From assembly GCA_947252755.1 (NCBI GenBank), contig CAMXWV010000007.1, forward strand, positions 1 to 64,000: a stretch of DNA of 64,000 nucleotides, read 5' to 3'. The stretch is from an uncultured Dermabacter sp. GTDB taxonomy: Bacteria > Actinomycetota > Actinomycetes > Actinomycetales > Dermabacteraceae. Positions 14,823 through 23,493 of this stretch are shown here, piece by piece (positions within the stretch are counted from its first letter, which is position 1; each line of letters starts with the position of its first letter). The notes beneath the pieces are model-generated. The model saw only the letters and a list, made by a program, of their open reading frames with translations. It had not been told where the DNA came from and ran no database searches. The translations under genes and the position numbers were made by a program.

Positions 14823-15611
14823 TCAGCTGAGGCTGGCGCGGGAGCGGATCGGGGTGTTCAGCTCGCCGATTCCCTCGATCTCCACGGTGACGAGGCTGCC
14901 GTCATTCACCGTGGCTACACCGGCGGGCGTGCCGGTCAGGATCACATCGCCGGGCAGCAGGGTGGTGACGTGGGAGATCTCCGCGATCAGCTCGGGGATG
15001 GAATGGATCATGTCCGCGGTGGAGCCGTCCTGGGTGGTCTCACCATCGATGAACGAGCGGATGGCGAGGCTGTCAATGGCCAGGTCCGTTTCGATCCACG
15101 GTCCCAGGGCGCAGGAGGTATCGAACGCCTTGGTGCGGAACCACTGGTCCTCCCACCGCTGCACATCGCGCGCGGTGAAATCATTGCCGCAGGTGAAGCC
15201 CAGGATCGCAGCCGGAGCCTGCTCAGCGGTGATGCTCTTGGTGACCTGTTTGATAACGACCGCGAGCTCCGCTTCCAGGGAGGCTTCCTTCGTGTACTCG
15301 GGGATGAACATCGGCTCGTTCGGGCCGATCACCGCGGTGTTCGGCTTCATGAACAGCAGCGGCTCATCCGGTGCTTCAGTGCCGAGCTCGGCCGCGTGGG
15401 CGGCGAAGTTCTTGCCGACGCACACCACCTTGGAGCGTGGGATCACCGGCGCGAGCAGGCGCACATCCTCCAGCGGGCGGATCACACCGTTCGGCTGGAT
15501 CTCGGTGTAGAGCGGGTCTCCGGTGAGGCCGTACACCATCATCTGCTCGTCCTTCTCCTGGACGATGCCGAACATGGGGTCCTCACCGGTGGTGAATCGT
15601 GCAATGCGCAT
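14823..15611 (-). CDS. Fumarylacetoacetate hydrolase (FAH) family protein
   Basis: A 262-aa metal-dependent protein of the FAH superfamily (hydrolases, decarboxylases and isomerases of 2-keto acids). Family motifs are VCVGKNFAAHAAELG, LFMKPNTAVIGPN, the metal ligand region EASLEAELAVVIK, GFTCGNDFTARDVQ and PGDVILTGTPAGV. The specific substrate is unknown; homologues lie next to gltX in many actinomycetes. A TAGACT box (15623-15618) ends 6 nt before the ATG, suggesting a leaderless mRNA. It precedes gltX by 71 bp. Confidence 0.88.
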   Translation of the reverse strand: MRIARFTTGEDPMFGIVQEKDEQMMVYGLTGDPLYTEIQPNGVIRPLEDVRLLAPVIPRSKVVCVGKNFAAHAAELGTEAPDEPLLFMKPNTAVIGPNEPMFIPEYTKEASLEAELAVVIKQVTKSITAEQAPAAILGFTCGNDFTARDVQRWEDQWFRTKAFDTSCALGPWIETDLAIDSLAIRSFIDGETTQDGSTADMIHSIPELIAEISHVTTLLPGDVILTGTPAGVATVNDGSLVTVEIEGIGELNTPIRSRASLS

Positions 15612-15627
15612 GCGGCCAGTCTACGGT

Positions 15628-15673
15628 GCCCGGTTCGGGGACGGCCGATCACAGGGAGCGCCCGGTTCGGGGA
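15628..15673. repeat. Two 14-bp direct repeats, 32-bp period
   Basis: GCCCGGTTCGGGGA at 15628-15641 and 15660-15673 in the divergent gap between the FAH gene and the next gene. A CGGTCTC/TGGTCTC pair follows. They could be regulatory or a small duplication. Confidence 0.5.
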
Positions 15674-15749
15674 GGACCGGTCTCAGAGCGGACTGGTCTC
15701 GGGGCGCCGGATCATCTCTCTGCAGCGCCAGCCTCTTTACACTGGTCGT

Positions 15750-16766
15750 ATGCCCACACCCGATCACTCCGCCGCCGATCATGGTGCCATCGATCGGCTC
15801 GGCACAGTTGCGTCCGACCTGCCGGCAGCTCCGGCTGATGCGATCCCACAGCACCAGCTGAGCGCGGCGGCGGCGATGGCTGAGCGCGCGGCTCATGAAC
15901 AGCGGGCAGACGCGCTGACCGCGGCCCACCGGGATCGCCGTGCGCGGCATCAGAAGCATCCGGTGGAAGATTTTCTGCACACCTACTATCCGTTCACCCC
16001 GGCGTTTCTGCGTCGCTGGCATCCGGGATGGCGTGTGGGGTACGCGTCGGAGGCTGACCGGGAGCTCGCAGGCGTGGGCGATGTGACTGCTGACGGGACC
16101 CGGCGCTTCTACCGCGACTCCCCGGCCCCCTCCGGGCTCATCCGGCACGCGGATGTGGCCGGTTTCCTCAGCAGACGGGCCGACGCGGTCCGTTTCATGC
16201 ACCAGCTGCTCAGCCGCTCCCAGCTTGGGGTGCGGCCGGCGAACTTCGCCTGCTTTGGCCTGCATGAATGGGCGATGGTGTACCGGCTGCGGCCCGGTGA
16301 GCAGCGCCATGAGGACTTGCCGCTGCGGCTCGGCCAGGCAGAGACGGACCGGGTGGTGGAGGCGAACCAGCTGGTGTGCTCGCATATCGACGCATTCCGT
16401 TTCTTCACGCCCGACGCAGCCCCGCGCAACTCAATGCAGCCCACCCGAGCCTCCCAGATCCAGCGGGATAACCCGGCGTGCCTGCATGTGGGCATGGACC
16501 TGTTCAAATGGGCGGCAAAGCTCGTGCCGCTTGTGCCCGGTTCGCTGGTGCTCGACTGTTACGAGCATGCCCGTGACACACGCGTGCTGGACATGGAGGC
16601 CTCCCCCTACGATGTGCGCCCCCTCGGCTACGGCGTGGTGCCGATCGAAACCGCTGAGGGAAAGGCGGAGTATGTGCGCAGGCAGCGGGCGCTGGCCGAA
16701 CGGGCGCAGATGCTGCGGGAGCGGCTGCTGGCTGAGCTGAACCCCCTGTTCGCCCAGGCCGGATAA
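15750..16766 (+). CDS. Conserved actinobacterial protein, often labelled 3-methyladenine DNA glycosylase
   Basis: A 338-aa predicted cytosolic protein. The region from HPVEDFLHTYYPFTPAFLRRWHPGW (about residues 70-94) and GLHEWAMVYR matches a conserved actinomycete family that databases commonly label 3-methyladenine DNA glycosylase. I see none of the classical glycosylase motifs (helix-hairpin-helix with catalytic Asp), so the activity is uncertain. Many His, Trp and Arg residues are conserved. ATG 15750 is chosen because TACACT (15738-15743) ends 6 nt upstream, a leaderless signature; the frame is open far upstream but antisense to the FAH gene. Confidence 0.6.
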   Translation: MPTPDHSAADHGAIDRLGTVASDLPAAPADAIPQHQLSAAAAMAERAAHEQRADALTAAHRDRRARHQKHPVEDFLHTYYPFTPAFLRRWHPGWRVGYASEADRELAGVGDVTADGTRRFYRDSPAPSGLIRHADVAGFLSRRADAVRFMHQLLSRSQLGVRPANFACFGLHEWAMVYRLRPGEQRHEDLPLRLGQAETDRVVEANQLVCSHIDAFRFFTPDAAPRNSMQPTRASQIQRDNPACLHVGMDLFKWAAKLVPLVPGSLVLDCYEHARDTRVLDMEASPYDVRPLGYGVVPIETAEGKAEYVRRQRALAERAQMLRERLLAELNPLFAQAG

Positions 16767-16829
16767 TCTGGGAGCACTGCAGGGCGGGCTGCATTCGCGC
16801 CCGAATCCGTCTGACTCCAAGGAGAGCAT

Positions 16830-17669
16830 GTGAGTGACCAGCGCGCCGTCTTCATCGACTTTGACGGGACCCTTGCCTACCACGGCGTCATTCCGCCGGC
16901 GCATGTGGAGGCGATCGGACAGGCACGTGCGGGCGGCCACCTGATCTTCCTGTGCACGGGCCGCCCGCTCGGCATGGTGCTGCCGGAGGTGGAGGAGCTG
17001 TTCGATGGAATGGTTCTCTCCGGCGGCGCGTACGTGAAGCATCAGGGCACAGTGCTGCTCGATGAGGTGATGAGCGAGGATCTGGCCCGGCGCGCACTGG
17101 ATCAGCTCAACTCCGAGGGTGTGGGCTATGTGGTGGAGTCCTCCACCGGTGTGCACGTGCCGGCAGCTCTCATCGACCAGTACACCTCGCATATCCGCCA
17201 GGCTCAGGAGCAGTTCGGCAGCGCCGCTCCCGGCTCGATCGGCAATGGTCCGATCGACATCATCAAGGACGTCACACCGATGCCGGAGAGCGGCACCCCG
17301 CGGATCACCAAGATCGCCGTGTTCGGGGCGCGCCGGCCGATCGCTGACATCGCCGCGGACATCTCCCCCGAGCTGAATGCGCTGCCGAACTCGCTTGACG
17401 CTGGTGACAGCGCCTCCGGGGAGATCCACCTGAAGCGCATCGATAAGGCCGATGGTGTGCAGTTCGTGGCGGACCACCTGGGCCTGCCCATCTCCGCCAC
17501 CGTGGGCATTGGCGACGGTGCCAATGATGAGAAGATGCTGCGCTTGGCAGGTGTGGGCGTGGGCATTGAGGGAGCGCCTGCGTTCGTGCTGGATGCGTCG
17601 GACTGGACAGTTCCGGGACCGGGCGGGCATGGAGTGCGCGAGGCCTTCCGCCGGCTCAACCTGATCTGA
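16830..17669 (+). CDS. HAD-superfamily hydrolase, Cof type
   Basis: A 279-aa phosphatase-like protein. The nucleophile motif DFDGTL (residues about 10-15) gives HAD motif I; CTGRPLG is motif II; the Lys of motif III is probably in LKRIDKADG; GIGDGANDEKML is motif IV. The cap insertion between motifs II and III is of the Cof (C2) type; such enzymes act on sugar phosphates, flavin or pyridoxal phosphates. The start is GTG 16830 with AAGGAG 5 nt upstream; the ATG just before it is followed directly by a stop. The stop codon lies in the first unit of a 19-bp tandem repeat. Confidence 0.88.
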   Translation: MSDQRAVFIDFDGTLAYHGVIPPAHVEAIGQARAGGHLIFLCTGRPLGMVLPEVEELFDGMVLSGGAYVKHQGTVLLDEVMSEDLARRALDQLNSEGVGYVVESSTGVHVPAALIDQYTSHIRQAQEQFGSAAPGSIGNGPIDIIKDVTPMPESGTPRITKIAVFGARRPIADIAADISPELNALPNSLDAGDSASGEIHLKRIDKADGVQFVADHLGLPISATVGIGDGANDEKMLRLAGVGVGIEGAPAFVLDASDWTVPGPGGHGVREAFRRLNLI

Positions 17670-17737
17670 GGCCCGTCGGCTGATCTGAGGACCGCCGGTT
17701 GATCTGAAGTCCGCCGGCTGATCTGAGGACCGGCGGC
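17662..17737. repeat. Four perfect-length 19-bp tandem repeats
   Basis: Units at 17662, 17681, 17700 and 17719, consensus TGATCTGAGGACCGCCGGC with 1-2 changes per unit. The first unit includes the HAD gene stop codon and the array ends 23 bp before the helicase start. No spacers, so it is not CRISPR. It may be a slippage array, or it may affect translation or transcription of the helicase. Confidence 0.9.
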
Positions 17738-17760
17738 GCTGGTCCTGCCACAATGGACCC

Positions 17761-20331
17761 ATGGCCATCCTGGAACCGTTCCTTCCCTCATCCGCCGCTG
17801 CCGATGACATCGTCGACGGCTTCATCAGCGCGCAGGCCAGCCTTGGCCGCACCCTCTACCCGCACCAGGAGGAGGCGCTGCTGTCCATCGCCGCCGGGGA
17901 CCATGTCATCGCCGCCACCCCCACCGGCTCCGGGAAGACAACCATCGCCTACGCCGCCCTGTTCGCTGCGATGACCCGCGGTGAGAAGGCCTATTACACC
18001 GCGCCGATCAAAGCTCTGGTCAGCGAGAAGTTCTTCGAGCTCGTGTCCATGTTCGGCGCCGCCGATGTGGGCATGATGACGGGTGACTCCTCCGTGAACC
18101 ATGAGGCGCCGATCATCGTGTGCACCGCGGAGATCCTGGCCAACCACGCCCTGCGCGCCGGCGCCGCCAGCGATATCGGCATGGTGGTCATGGATGAGTT
18201 CCACTTCTACGGAGACTCACAGCGGGGCTGGGCGTGGCAGGTGCCGCTGATCGAACTGACCCGCACGCAGTTCGTGCTCATGAGCGCCACCCTCGGTGAT
18301 GTCACCTTCTTCGAACAGGATCTTGAACGCCGCACCGGTCGTCACGTCACCACCATCGCCGACGCGCCCCGCCCGGTCCCCCTCGATTTCCGCTGGTCGA
18401 TCACCCCGCTGGAAGACACCATCCAGGAGATCCTGGACAACCGGGACGCGCCCGTGTACATTGTCCATTTCACCCAGGCTCAAGCTCTGGAACAGGCGCA
18501 GCTGCTGCTGAGCACAAAGATCCTCAGCAAAGAGGAGAAGGAACAGGTTCGCGACCTCATCGGAGACTTCCGCTTCTCCAAGGGCTTCGGCGCGATCCTC
18601 TCCAAGCTGGTGCGCGAAGGGATCGGCGTGCACCACGCCGGCATGCTCCCCAAATATCGGCGACTGGTGGAACGGCTCGCCCAGTCCGGTCTGTTGAAGG
18701 TCATCGCCGGAACGGACACTCTGGGGGTGGGCATCAACGTGCCGATCCGCACCGTGCTGCTCACCGGGCTCGTGAAGTTCGACGGCTCCCGCTCCCGCCT
18801 GCTCAACGCCCGCGAATTCCACCAGATCGCCGGCCGAGCGGGCCGCGCCGGCTTCGACACCATCGGCCACGTGGTGGTCCAGGCTCCCGAGTGGACGGTG
18901 GAGTTCGAGAAGCAGAAGGCGAAGTTCCTGGCACGGGAAGCCGCCGGCACCGCGCCGAACAGCGCGAAGAAGAAGCGCCGCGAACCGAAGGCCACCGTTC
19001 CCGAAGGCCAGGTCAACTGGACCGAGAACACCCTCACCAAGCTCGTGGAGAACCCGCCGGCGCCGCTCACCGCGCATATGCGGATCACCTCCTCCATGCT
19101 GCTGGCGCTCATCGCCCGGCCCGGTTCCGCAGTGAGCGCTGTGCGCGGTCTGATCATGAACTCCCATCAGACTCCCACGCAGAAGCGGCGCCTCCTGCGC
19201 GAGGCGATCGCCCTCTTCCGCGGGCTCAAAGAGTCCGAGATTGTTGAGGTTCTGGAGGAGGATGATCACCTTGGCCGCCGGATCCGTCTCACCGAAGACC
19301 TCCAGCTGGACTTCCAGATGAACCAGCCGCTCGCCCCGTTCGCCATCGCGTTCCTGGACTCGCTCGATGAGGACTCCCCCACCCTCACCATGGACAGCAT
19401 CTCCACCATCGAGGCGATCCTGGAGGATCCGCGGCAGATCCTGCTGGCGCAGATGAACGCGGAGAAGCGGCAGCTGCTCGCCGAGTTGAAAGCGGATGGT
19501 GTGGAGTACACCGAGCGGATGCAGCTGCTGGATGAAGTGACCTGGCCGAAGCCGCTGGCTGAAGAGCTTGAGGCCGCGCTGGAGATCTACCGGAAGAACC
19601 GGCCGTGGGTCAGCCCGCATGACCTCTCCCCGAAGAAGGTGGTGCGGGAGTTCTACGAAACCGGCTCCACCTTCAGCGAATATGTCTCTCGCTATCAGCT
19701 GCTGCGCGCTGAGGGCATTGTGCTGCGCTATCTGTCCGACGCGTACCAGACGCTGCGACGAACCCTCCCCCAGGAGCTGCGCACAGAGGAGATCGAGGAC
19801 ATCATCGAGTGGCTCGGCGCTCTGGTGCGCGGCGTGGACTCCTCCCTGCTCGATGAGTGGGAGGCACTCGCCCACCCCGAGGATCTGGACGGGGCGGATG
19901 CGTCGGAGGAGATCAGACCGGACAGCCCCCGCTCGCTCAGCGCCCAGACCCGGGTGCTGGAGATGATGATCCGCCAGGCGATGTGGCAGCGAGTGGAGGA
20001 TTTCGCATTCGAGCGGGAAGAGGCCCTGGCGCAGCGTGACGGCGAAGCCGGTTTCGGACTGGATGAGTGGGCGGATGCGCTCGATGACTTCTTTGACGCC
20101 TACGACCACGTGGTCATCGAGGACCGCGCCCGCTCACCGAAGCTGCTGCGGATCATCAAGGAGCCCGCCCAGTGGATCGTCACGCAGACCGTGATGGACC
20201 CGGATGAAAACAATGATTTTGTGCTGCAGGCGATCGTGGATCTTGAGCAGACGGATGAGACCGGTGAGCTGGTGCTCCGCCTGGAATACGTGGGAGATAT
20301 CGCACAGGCACCGTGGCGGGGCGGGGTCTGA
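17761..20331 (+). CDS. Ski2-like DEAD/DEAH-box helicase with DUF3516-type C-terminus
   Basis: An 856-aa superfamily 2 helicase, likely acting on RNA. Walker A is ATPTGSGKT (residues 52-60), motif II DEFH (145-148), motif III LMSATLGD, motif IV-V region HHAGMLPKYRRLVERL and AGTDTLGVGINVPIRTVLLTGL, motif VI HQIAGRAGRAG. After a basic linker (SAKKKRREPK) the C-terminal half, about 430 residues, matches the region called DUF3516 in actinobacterial homologues. It starts at ATG 17761, 23 bp after a tandem repeat. The exact substrate is unknown; RNA turnover is suggested by the Ski2/Mtr4 likeness. Confidence 0.9.
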   Translation: MAILEPFLPSSAAADDIVDGFISAQASLGRTLYPHQEEALLSIAAGDHVIAATPTGSGKTTIAYAALFAAMTRGEKAYYTAPIKALVSEKFFELVSMFGAADVGMMTGDSSVNHEAPIIVCTAEILANHALRAGAASDIGMVVMDEFHFYGDSQRGWAWQVPLIELTRTQFVLMSATLGDVTFFEQDLERRTGRHVTTIADAPRPVPLDFRWSITPLEDTIQEILDNRDAPVYIVHFTQAQALEQAQLLLSTKILSKEEKEQVRDLIGDFRFSKGFGAILSKLVREGIGVHHAGMLPKYRRLVERLAQSGLLKVIAGTDTLGVGINVPIRTVLLTGLVKFDGSRSRLLNAREFHQIAGRAGRAGFDTIGHVVVQAPEWTVEFEKQKAKFLAREAAGTAPNSAKKKRREPKATVPEGQVNWTENTLTKLVENPPAPLTAHMRITSSMLLALIARPGSAVSAVRGLIMNSHQTPTQKRRLLREAIALFRGLKESEIVEVLEEDDHLGRRIRLTEDLQLDFQMNQPLAPFAIAFLDSLDEDSPTLTMDSISTIEAILEDPRQILLAQMNAEKRQLLAELKADGVEYTERMQLLDEVTWPKPLAEELEAALEIYRKNRPWVSPHDLSPKKVVREFYETGSTFSEYVSRYQLLRAEGIVLRYLSDAYQTLRRTLPQELRTEEIEDIIEWLGALVRGVDSSLLDEWEALAHPEDLDGADASEEIRPDSPRSLSAQTRVLEMMIRQAMWQRVEDFAFEREEALAQRDGEAGFGLDEWADALDDFFDAYDHVVIEDRARSPKLLRIIKEPAQWIVTQTVMDPDENNDFVLQAIVDLEQTDETGELVLRLEYVGDIAQAPWRGGV

Positions 20332-20377
20332 GGTTCCGTGGCCGCGGCCTTCAGAGCCGGGGACTACGCTGGTGTGC

Positions 20378-20674
20378 ATGAGTGAGGTCGATATCTTCAT
20401 CCCCGCGGCTGAGACTCCTGAACGCGCGGATTTCCTGGAGATGGTGGAGCGCCTGCGCAGCGAGGAGAATCGAGCGATCAGCGTGTTCGTGCGCGATGAG
20501 CATCCCGAGGCGTTCGAGCAGTGCGAGCATGTACGGGACATGATCGAAGTGCAGGGTGAGGACATTCTGCCGATCACGCTCCTCGGCTCAGACATCATGG
20601 GCATCTACGCCTACCCCACCGAGGAGAAGCTTCGCCGGTTCACCACGGCCAGCACTGAGGAAGAGGCCCGATGA
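20378..20674 (+). CDS. Small ArsD-like protein of unknown function
   Basis: A 98-aa acidic soluble protein. The start is ATG 20378 (MSEVDIFIPAAETPER); TACGCT (20364-20369) just upstream suggests a leaderless mRNA. The C-terminal part, ILPITLLGSDIMGIYAYPTEEKLRRF, resembles the end of ArsD-type thioredoxin-fold proteins (LP-x-LV-x-G...YPT-x-EEL). The N-terminal cysteines needed for arsenic binding are missing; there is only one Cys. The stop overlaps the next start (ATGA), so it is probably translationally coupled to the aminotransferase. The family link is weak. Confidence 0.55.
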   Translation: MSEVDIFIPAAETPERADFLEMVERLRSEENRAISVFVRDEHPEAFEQCEHVRDMIEVQGEDILPITLLGSDIMGIYAYPTEEKLRRFTTASTEEEAR

Positions 20675-21867
20675 GCTCCCCGTTCACCATGCCGACCGCC
20701 CAGCGCTACCGCGGCCTGACCACCTCCCCGCTGAAGGAGATCTTCGCGCTGGCCGCTCGCAAGGATGTCACCTCCTATGCCGGCGGGATCCCAGCCCCGG
20801 AGCTGTTCGATCTGGAGACGGTGCGCAACTGCTACGACTGGGTGCTCACCAACCAGGGCGCCCGCGCTCTCCAATACGGCGAATCCGAGGGTGAGGCGGA
20901 GCTGCGCGAACAGGCAGCCCGGCGGGTGTCCCGCTTCCTGCCCACCGATCCGTCTCAGATCCGCGTCACCACCGGCAGTCAGGAAGGCATCTTCGTGGCG
21001 GCCCAGGCGCTGCTGGACGCGGGCGATGTGGTGCTGGTGGAGTCCCCCACCTATCTTGCAGCAGTGCAGGCATTTCAGGCGCACGGCGCTCGCTGCATCG
21101 GCGTGGACACCGATGATGACGGAGTGCTCCCGGATGCTCTGCGCGCCGCAATCGAGCAGCATTCCCCACGCGCTCTCTACCTCATCCCCACGTTCCAGAA
21201 TCCGACCGGCCGCACGATGCCGCCGGAGCGCCGCCAGCAGATCGCTCAGATCCTGCTGGATACGAACCTGGTGCTGCTGGAGGATGACCCGTACGGCGAG
21301 ATCACTTTCACCGGTCAGATCATGCCGCCGATCGCGTCCCTGCCCGGCATGGGTGAGCGCACCCTGCTGATGAACTCGATGTCCAAGCTGATGGCTCCCG
21401 GGCTGCGGATCGGCTGGACCCGGGCCGAAGGGGACATCCTCAACACCCTCGCTGTGGCGAAGGCTGCGATATCTATGCAGACGTCCGTGGTGGACCAGCT
21501 GACCGTGGCGCGCTACCTGGACACAGCTGACCTTGCGGGACACATCGCCTCGGTCAGCGCCGTGTACCGAGAGCGCCGAGACACCATGGCGAAGGCACTC
21601 ACCCCGCACCTTCCGGATACGGCACACATCACCCACCCGGAGGGCGGCATGTTCCTGTGGGCATCACTCGGCGGCGGCATCGACGCTCAGGCCATGCTGA
21701 GCGATGCGGTTGCCCGCGGTGTGGCCTACCTGCCCGGCTGGTCCTTCTTCGCTGACCATGCGGACCGCTCCACCATGCGGCTGAGCTTCGTCACCCACGC
21801 ACCAGAGGTGATCGCCCGGGATATGCACACGCTCGGCAGCGTGATCGCCGACCACGCCAGCCGGTGA
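20671..21867 (+). CDS. PLP-dependent aminotransferase, class I/II
   Basis: A 398-aa fold-type I aminotransferase, most like the LysN/2-aminoadipate and MocR-type C-terminal domain group. Motifs: SYAGGIPAPELFD (N-terminal), LQYGESEG, TTGSQEGIFVAAQALLDAGD, YLIPTFQNPTGRTM, LEDDPYGEITF and the PLP lysine segment NSMSKLMAPGLRIGW; the substrate-carboxylate arginine is in TMRLSFVTH. It lacks a GntR DNA-binding domain, so it is an enzyme rather than a MocR regulator. It overlaps the small ArsD-like gene by 4 nt and is convergent with cimA. The amino donor and acceptor are unknown. Confidence 0.9.
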   Translation: MSSPFTMPTAQRYRGLTTSPLKEIFALAARKDVTSYAGGIPAPELFDLETVRNCYDWVLTNQGARALQYGESEGEAELREQAARRVSRFLPTDPSQIRVTTGSQEGIFVAAQALLDAGDVVLVESPTYLAAVQAFQAHGARCIGVDTDDDGVLPDALRAAIEQHSPRALYLIPTFQNPTGRTMPPERRQQIAQILLDTNLVLLEDDPYGEITFTGQIMPPIASLPGMGERTLLMNSMSKLMAPGLRIGWTRAEGDILNTLAVAKAAISMQTSVVDQLTVARYLDTADLAGHIASVSAVYRERRDTMAKALTPHLPDTAHITHPEGGMFLWASLGGGIDAQAMLSDAVARGVAYLPGWSFFADHADRSTMRLSFVTHAPEVIARDMHTLGSVIADHASR

Positions 21868-21885
21868 GAACCGGCCCGGTGAGCG

Positions 21886-23493
21886 TCAGAAGCTGGTGGA
21901 CATCTCCAGCTTGTACAGCCCGTAGTTGTACGCGTCGAACAGCGCCTCCCAGGATGCTTCGATCAGGTTCGGGCCCACGCCCACCGTGGTGAAGGACTCC
22001 CCTGGGATCTGCGTGGTCACCAGCACCCGCGTGGTGGCGTCCGTGCCGTGCTGCGCATCCAGGATGCGCACTTTGAAGTCCAGCAGTTCAAAGCTCAGCA
22101 CCTGCGGGAAATTGCGGGACAGGGCACTGCGCAGCGCCGAGTCCAGCGCATGCACGGGGCCGTTGCCCTCAGCGATCGTCACCGACCGCTTCTCGCCGTT
22201 CTCCCCGGCGAGCTTGACGGTTGCCTCAGTCTCCAGGGTGCCGTCACGGAACTGGTGAGTGGTGGCGCGCCAGGACTCGACCCGCGCGTATGACGGCGCC
22301 CCGCGGACCTCGTCCAGCAGGAGCATCTCGAAGGATGCGTCGGCCGCCTCATAGCTGTAGCCGTCTGCTTCGCGCTGCTTCACACGGTGCGCCAGGCGGC
22401 TCAGCAGCTCCTTGTTGCCGCTGAGGTCGAAGCCCAGCTCCCGGCCCTTCAGCTCAATCGACGCGCGCCCCGCCATATCGGAGATGATCATGCGCATATC
22501 GTTGCCCACTAGGCGCGGGTCCATGTGCTGGTACAGGTCCGGGTCCACCTTGATCGCCGAAGCGTGCAGACCGGCTTTGTGCGCGAACGCGCTGGAGCCC
22601 ACGTAGGGGGCCCGAGCCTGGGTGGGCATATTGACGATCTCACCGATTGCGTGGGCGATGCGGGTGGCGTCCTCCAGGGCGTGCTCGGGCAGCAGGTCAT
22701 AGCCGAGCTTCAGCTGCAGGTTCGCCACCACCGGGATGAGGTCCGCGTTGCCGGTGCGCTCACCGTAGCCGTTGATGCAGCCCTGCACATGCATAGCGCC
22801 GCCGCGCACCAGTTCGATCGAGTTTGCGATCGCGCAGCCGGTGTCGTTATGCATATGCGCGCCGATCTGCGGATCGTCGATGTCCTCCGCCAACAGGCGT
22901 TCACGCACCTGCGCGTGGATCTCCGCCACGCGGTGCGGCAGCATGCCGCCGTTCGTATCGCACAGGGCCACCACGGCGGCGCCGGCGCGGAATGCCTCCG
23001 CCACCACGCTCGTGGTGTAGTCCGCGTCATGCTCGAAGCCGTCGAAGAAATGCTCGGCGTCCACGAACACCTCGCGGCCCAGGCCGCGCAGATGCTGCAC
23101 CGTATCCCGCACCATGGCGAGGTTTTCCTCGGGGGTGGTGCGCAGCGCGCCGGTCACATGCCGCAGATCTGATTTCGCCACCAGGGTGATGGTGGGCGCT
23201 TCGGAATCCACCAGCGCCTGCACCTGCGGATCCTCGGTGACGCTCACCCCGGCTTTGCGGGTGGCGCCGAATGCGGCCAGGCGCGCGGTGCGCAGCCGAA
23301 GACCGCCGTTCTTGGCACGCTGGAAGAACTCCGTATCGCGCGGCACCGCACCGGGCCAGCCGCCTTCGATATAGGTGACGCCGAGCTCGTCGAGCAGCTT
23401 CGCGACTGCGAGTTTGTCCGCCACGGACAGGGTCAGTCCTTCCTGCTGGGAGCCGTCCCGCAGGGTGGTGTCATAGATGTGCAATCCGCTCAT
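21886..23493 (-). CDS. cimA: (R)-citramalate synthase
   Basis: A 535-aa member of the isopropylmalate synthase/homocitrate synthase family; citramalate synthase condenses pyruvate and acetyl-CoA, giving a threonine-independent path to 2-ketobutyrate and isoleucine. DTTLRDGSQQEG is the family signature, HMHNDTGCAIANSI carries the metal histidines, and GCINGYGERTGNADL follows. The length and the C-terminal regulatory domain (about residues 390-535) fit the long CimA type rather than LeuA. The start overlaps the ilvE stop by 4 nt (ATGA), and leuB and serA lie upstream, so it is in an amino acid operon. Confidence 0.88.
   Translation of the reverse strand: MSGLHIYDTTLRDGSQQEGLTLSVADKLAVAKLLDELGVTYIEGGWPGAVPRDTEFFQRAKNGGLRLRTARLAAFGATRKAGVSVTEDPQVQALVDSEAPTITLVAKSDLRHVTGALRTTPEENLAMVRDTVQHLRGLGREVFVDAEHFFDGFEHDADYTTSVVAEAFRAGAAVVALCDTNGGMLPHRVAEIHAQVRERLLAEDIDDPQIGAHMHNDTGCAIANSIELVRGGAMHVQGCINGYGERTGNADLIPVVANLQLKLGYDLLPEHALEDATRIAHAIGEIVNMPTQARAPYVGSSAFAHKAGLHASAIKVDPDLYQHMDPRLVGNDMRMIISDMAGRASIELKGRELGFDLSGNKELLSRLAHRVKQREADGYSYEAADASFEMLLLDEVRGAPSYARVESWRATTHQFRDGTLETEATVKLAGENGEKRSVTIAEGNGPVHALDSALRSALSRNFPQVLSFELLDFKVRILDAQHGTDATTRVLVTTQIPGESFTTVGVGPNLIEASWEALFDAYNYGLYKLEMSTSF

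Noticed and set aside
17662..17737. CRISPR array
   Set aside because: The 19-bp units abut each other with no spacers and no cas genes are near; it is a simple tandem repeat.
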